Source: Acidimicrobiia bacterium (GTDB lineage: Bacteria > Acidobacteriota > Vicinamibacteria > Vicinamibacterales > CAVVIG01). From it: a stretch of 64,000 nucleotides of DNA. Shown in pieces: positions 60,380 through 64,000 of the stretch. Location of the stretch: the NCBI GenBank assembly GCA_016871175.1, contig VFZL01000004.1:124001-188000 (forward strand). The letters are read 5' to 3'. The position numbers and the translations under genes were made by a program. Numbering within the stretch: the first letter of the stretch is position 1; the number at the start of each line of letters is the position of its first letter. The notes under the pieces are model-generated. The model searched no databases. It was not told where the DNA came from and worked only from the letters and a program-made list of their open reading frames with translations.

Positions 60380-61493
60380 TGGACGCGCACTTCTTCGTAC
60401 GGTCTCGGCCGTCGCTCTCGTTTGCGTCTAGCTGTCCGCGATCTCGGGCGAGGTCCTGGCACACGAGCTGGGGACCACCCAGGTCTCGATCACGCTCAAC
60501 CCGGATCGCTCGTTCGCCGTGAACGTGACGACCGACGCTCAGGCGCTCTTGGAGAAGCTGAAAGCCGTCGCCGATCGACTTGTCACCTCGCCTGACGCGT
60601 CACCGGTGGAGCTGGAAGCCCGACTCAACTCACTGGCCGAGACGTTTGTCACTCGCACTCAGCTGGTGTTCGGCCACGATGTGTTTCGACCCGCTGTGAG
60701 CGTGACCGTTGTCGCTCCGCGCGACGCTGGCTCGCCGCCGACCGCGCACATCGCCTTTCGGGGCACGCGTCCGGACGCAGCAACGACCTTTACGTGGCAG
60801 TACGGGTGGACCTTCACGACGTACGCGCTGTCGGTACACTTTGCGCCAAGCGCTGAACCCCTCGTCGAGTGGCTCGAAGGCGGCGAAGTCAGCCGCCCAC
60901 TGCCTCTGGTCGGCGTCGACCCTGCTCCCAGTTGGTGGCGGACGATGATGCAGTACGTGCGGCTCGGGTTTACCCACATCCTGCCACTGGGTACCGACCA
61001 CGTCCTTTTCGTCTTAGGGCTGTTCCTCTTGAACGGTCGTCCTCGACCGCTCCTGGTGCAGGTCAGCGCGTTCACCGTGGCTCATTCGATCACGCTGGGT
61101 CTCACGATCTACGGTTTCGTCTCGCTCTCGCCGTCCATCGTCGAGCCGCTGATCGCGCTCTCGATCGGCTACGTGGCGGCCGAGAACCTCTGGCGGTCGG
61201 AGCTGTCCCGTTCGCGAGTGGCGCTCGTCTTCACTTGCGGGCTGCTTCACGGCCTTGGGTTTGCGGGCGTGCTCACCGAGCTGGGGCTTCCGCCAGGTCA
61301 TTTCATCACGGCGCTCGTGTCGTTCAATGTGGGAGTCGAGATGGCACAGCTCGCCGTGATCGCGATCGCGTTCACCCTGGTTGGGTTCCAGGCGCAAGGC
61401 CGTAGCTGGTACCGCGAACGGGTCGCCATTCCCGCGTCCCTTGCGATTGCGTGTGTAGCCCTTTACTGGACGATCGAGCGCATCGGGGGCTGA
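60372..61493 (+). CDS. HupE/UreJ-2-like membrane protein with an in-frame stop in the signal peptide
   Basis: The frame from ATG 60372 encodes a leader (MATGRALLRTVSAVALVCV) cut by TAG 60429-60431, then continues in the same frame LSAISGEVLAHELGTTQVSIT. The GTG at 60519 begins the part that is still open, 324 residues. After a periplasmic N-terminal domain of about 140 residues comes the HupE domain: GFTHILPLGTDHVLFVLGLF (His-rich first helix), LVQVSAFTVAHSITLGLTIY and about five more helices. HupE/UreJ homologues are predicted nickel/cobalt permeases or accessory proteins. The TAG could be an error or a nonsense mutation. Confidence 0.82.
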
Positions 61494-61532
61494 GCTCGTC
61501 GCCAGCCAAGGACCAAGACCAACGCCAAACCG

Positions 61533-61976
61533 CTAATGACCACGTACGCGTTTCGCGGTGAAATTGACCACCTGGCCCGAGTTGCCGCCCGCCGGCGCAT
61601 CGGCCGGCGGACGCTGCATGAATCCCACGCGCAAGCCATCGTCGATGATGCGTGCGAGGAATTGGATTCTGCTCCCGTCGTCTGAGAGCGTCCGCCGGAA
61701 GGACAGCACAGCACCGCGGAGGCGGCCATCCTCGATCGGCACGGCTTCGGCGCGGCCGATCCTCAGAGTACCGGTGACCCGCTCGCCCTCGACCGACAGA
61801 GCGAGTAGGAACGGAATGGGCGATCCCCCGTCTGGAGTGGGAACGCTGGCTGCCCACAGACCGGTAAAGGGGGACGTCTGTGCGTCAACGGCAGCCGTCG
61901 CCGCGAGAACCGCCACCCCGAGCGCCACCACCGCGATGACGGATCGCAGGCTGCGTCGTGTTTGAAGCATGGCCAC
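61533..61976 (-). CDS. Small secreted hypothetical protein
   Basis: 147 residues from ATG 61976. A signal peptide (ending AATAAVDAQ) precedes a compact beta-rich domain of about 110 residues (SPFTGLWAASVPTPDGGSPI, then SVEGERVTGTLRIGRAEAV, FLARIIDDGLRVGFMQRP). It looks like a lipocalin or fibronectin-type small domain as seen in acidobacterial extracellular proteins, but no family is certain. It starts 3 bases after the PQQ dehydrogenase stop, so both are likely in one transcript. Confidence 0.72.
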   Translation of the reverse strand: MAMLQTRRSLRSVIAVVALGVAVLAATAAVDAQTSPFTGLWAASVPTPDGGSPIPFLLALSVEGERVTGTLRIGRAEAVPIEDGRLRGAVLSFRRTLSDDGSRIQFLARIIDDGLRVGFMQRPPADAPAGGNSGQVVNFTAKRVRGH

Positions 61977-61979
61977 CCT

Positions 61980-64000
61980 TCACTGCGCGGATGATTCCGG
62001 CAGCGTGAACGCGAGATACTCGCCTGCGTACGCGCCGCCACTGACGGCGACCACGATGAACTGCTTGCCGTTGACGGCATAGGTCATCGGCGAGCCGCTC
62101 TGCGGTGCGGGCATCGAGACCGCGCCAACCTCGGCGCCGCTCTTCTTGTCGTACGCACGCAGCATCGAGCCGCGGGGACGTCCGGGCGGACTCGTCACTT
62201 GGGGGTCGCCCATCACCGCCAGTGTCTTCGTCACCATCAATCCGACGCCCTGGGTTCCCGGCTGTCCAGTCTTCGGAATGGTCAGCCCGCGGAGCGCGGG
62301 GTGATTGCGGATGTTGTCCGGCGTGTCGCCGTGCGGCACCTGCCACACCAGCTCGCCCCGATCGAGGTTGACGGCCGAGAGCACCCCGTATGGCGGCTTG
62401 GGAATCGGCAATCCTTGCACGGTCAGCCCTGGATCCGGCGGTGGCGTCCCTCCGCTAGACGAAGGAGGAGGGGGTGCCTCGTCGCGCACCCGTTTGCCCG
62501 CGTCGGCCGCGCAGCAATCGCCCGGTCCCATCACCTCGCGAAACGGCCGGCCCGCGAACCCCGACACGTAGCGGATGTCCGAGAAGCCCTGAGGAGGCGC
62601 GACGAGCGACCTCACCTGAGCGCCGAGGTTTCCGGCCTGCGCGAAGACGGTGTGCGTCTCGGGATCGTAGGCGGAGCCCGGCCAATTCGTCGCCGTAGAG
62701 GCGCCTATTGCGCCGAGCAGCGGGCCGTTCAGGTTGCCGAGAATTGGCGGCATGAATGGGGAGGACGCGTACTTGTACAACTTCAGTCGCTCCAGCGCCT
62801 GCTGCCGCAGCTCGGGCGTGAAGTCGATGACGTCCTCGGGAATGCGCATGAATGTCCGCGCGTACGGTGGCGGCTTCGTCACGTGCGGCTGCGTCTTCGC
62901 GGTCTTCTCGCCCGGGACGTCCGACTGGGGCACCTCCCGCTCCTCGATCGGCCACACGGGCTGTCCGGTGATCCGGTCCAGGACGTAGAGCCAGCCGATC
63001 TTGCTCGGCTGCGCCAGCGCCTTGATCGGCTTGCCATCGACGACGATGTCGGCCAGCAGTGAGGCGCAGCAGTTGTCGAAGTTCCAGAGGGGATGGTGTA
63101 CGAGTTGGTAGTGCCACTTCCGCTGGCCCGTCTTGACGTCCACCGCGACGATCGACTCGGCGAACAAGTTGTTGCCGGGACGATGGCCACCGTAGAAGTC
63201 GGAGGTCGGCGTCTCTACCGGGAGGTAGGCGAGACCGGCCACCGGGTCCGCGCTGATCTGGGTCCACACCCCCGTGTTGCCGTTGAACGACCACGAGCTC
63301 TCTTCCCACGTCTCCGCGCCGAACGAGCCGGGCCGAGGAATCGTGTCGAACTGCCAGAGCTTCTTGCCCGTGCGCACGTCGAATGCTCGAATCAGGCCCT
63401 TCGTGTTGTTGTGCGTCGAGACCGTCGCGCCCTCACGCATGGCCGCGCCGACAATCATGATGTCGCCGACGATCGTCGGCGTCGCGTGAATACCGATCTC
63501 GCCGCTCTCCAGATTGATCGGCTGTTCATTGCCGATGACGACCCCTTGTTTCAAGTCGAGGATGCCGTTGCGCCCGAACGATGTGACGGGTTGCCCGGTC
63601 GCGGCGTTCAGCTCTACCACCTGGTAGCCGGTCGTGACATAGATCACCCGGTTGTCACCTTTACCATCCGTCCAGTACGAGACGCCGCGGCCTGATAGCT
63701 GGCGCGGAGAGAGCGCCGCACGCCGGCCCTCGCGCAGGCTGTAGACCCACTTCAGCTCGCCCGTACGCGCGTCGAGCGCGACGACCGATCGTCGCGTGCC
63801 GCCCGTTGTGTAGAGCGTGTCGCCAATCATCAACGGAGTCCCCTCCAACTTGTACTCGGGGAACGGACCGAGACTGTCGGTCTTGAAGCGCCACGCAACC
63901 TCGAGCTTGTTGAAGTTGGTGCCGTTGATCTGATCGAGCGGCGAGTAGCGACTGCCGCTGAGATCCGCGGTGTAGTGCGGCCACTCACCCCTGGTCGTGC
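61980..64000 (-). CDS. PQQ-dependent dehydrogenase (quinoprotein), 5' end outside window
   Basis: Partial: the frame is open at base 64000 on the minus strand. The visible N-terminal part reads EWPHYTADLSGSRYSPLDQI and FNKLEVAWRFKTD, the standard beginning of quinoprotein dehydrogenases after the signal peptide. Propeller repeats follow (RRSVVALDARTGELKWVYSL, VVELNAATGQPVTSFG), with DNCCASLLADIVVDG, a vicinal Cys-Cys pair near the active site that in the family forms a disulfide needed for electron transfer. The C-terminal YDKKSGAEVGAVSMPAPQS region is intact. The substrate is unknown. It is a paralogue of the gene at 57100. Confidence 0.92.
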   Translation of the reverse strand, partial: TTRGEWPHYTADLSGSRYSPLDQINGTNFNKLEVAWRFKTDSLGPFPEYKLEGTPLMIGDTLYTTGGTRRSVVALDARTGELKWVYSLREGRRAALSPRQLSGRGVSYWTDGKGDNRVIYVTTGYQVVELNAATGQPVTSFGRNGILDLKQGVVIGNEQPINLESGEIGIHATPTIVGDIMIVGAAMREGATVSTHNNTKGLIRAFDVRTGKKLWQFDTIPRPGSFGAETWEESSWSFNGNTGVWTQISADPVAGLAYLPVETPTSDFYGGHRPGNNLFAESIVAVDVKTGQRKWHYQLVHHPLWNFDNCCASLLADIVVDGKPIKALAQPSKIGWLYVLDRITGQPVWPIEEREVPQSDVPGEKTAKTQPHVTKPPPYARTFMRIPEDVIDFTPELRQQALERLKLYKYASSPFMPPILGNLNGPLLGAIGASTATNWPGSAYDPETHTVFAQAGNLGAQVRSLVAPPQGFSDIRYVSGFAGRPFREVMGPGDCCAADAGKRVRDEAPPPPSSSGGTPPPDPGLTVQGLPIPKPPYGVLSAVNLDRGELVWQVPHGDTPDNIRNHPALRGLTIPKTGQPGTQGVGLMVTKTLAVMGDPQVTSPPGRPRGSMLRAYDKKSGAEVGAVSMPAPQSGSPMTYAVNGKQFIVVAVSGGAYAGEYLAFTLPESSAQ

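Noticed and set aside
28559-60431. Alternative genetic code or Gln/stop recoding to explain the three in-frame stops (TAA 28559, TAG 39808, TAG 60429)
   Set aside because: TAA and TAG also end intact genes in the window (for example the M16 and CtaD genes end in TAG and purK and pepF in TAA), so they function as stops; isolated errors or mutations are simpler.
1-64000. Insertion sequences, integrases, phage or CRISPR elements
   Set aside because: No transposase, integrase or evenly spaced repeats were recognised in either strand.

Overview
The window is a GC-rich (roughly two-thirds G+C by eye) bacterial chromosome segment with short intergenic spaces and many 4-base start/stop overlaps. Several features together suggest an acidobacterium, most likely of the Vicinamibacteria type: bacillithiol genes, an Oar-like TonB-dependent receptor with a carboxypeptidase-regulatory N-terminus, DUF1800/DUF1501 and PIG-L proteins, large PQQ dehydrogenases, a relic of an ABC-2/ADOP-type permease, and a split caa3-type oxidase operon with two subunit III copies. 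The taxonomy is inference. No rRNA, tRNA, CRISPR array, insertion sequence or phage gene was recognised.

Layout. 1-2258 (minus): an M16 zinc-peptidase pair. 2408-4074 (plus): purE-purK, closed by a strong hairpin. 4120-9099 (minus): a DinB-like protein, then an A-type cytochrome c oxidase operon. 9298-11258 (plus): a second, divergent heme-copper enzyme (CuA subunit plus catalytic subunit) in which the active-site tyrosine is replaced by asparagine, so it may be a nitric oxide reductase. 11309-22677: transport and peptidase genes (APC permease, PepF, YeeE/YedE, NCS1), small hydrolases and a PEGA lipoprotein. 22731-26775: a ketopantoate reductase, then an oxidoreductase-bshB1-bshA operon for bacillithiol synthesis. 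26801-35420: an outer-membrane receptor, a very large PIG-L family protein and a DUF1800/DUF1501 pair. 36558-43682: a TetR-controlled ABC efflux operon of the YbhGFSR type with its own TolC. 43936-45388: a truncated hemoglobin and an extended SDR. 45444-55574 (minus): a six-gene, translationally coupled cluster containing a 1285-residue glycosidase/glycosyltransferase/NHL fusion, an ABC exporter, two glycosyltransferases, a PIG-L deacetylase and a zinc-ribbon methyltransferase. This is the best candidate for an undescribed system, plausibly making and exporting a deacetylated and methylated glycoside or glycan. 55596-64000: a propeller glycosidase-like protein, two PQQ dehydrogenases, a HupE-like membrane protein and a truncated flavin monooxygenase.

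A dominant technical feature is the number of broken reading frames. Frameshifts lie near 9770, 11105, 14880, 15000, 18921, possibly 20550, 23500 (a 9-C run) and 36592 (a 5-T run). In-frame stops lie at 28559, 39808 and 60429. Several fall in homopolymers inside otherwise well-conserved genes, so residual sequencing or assembly error is the simplest explanation for many of them. The ABC-2 permease relic (14790-15138) and the truncated monooxygenase (59537-60379) look like genuine decay.
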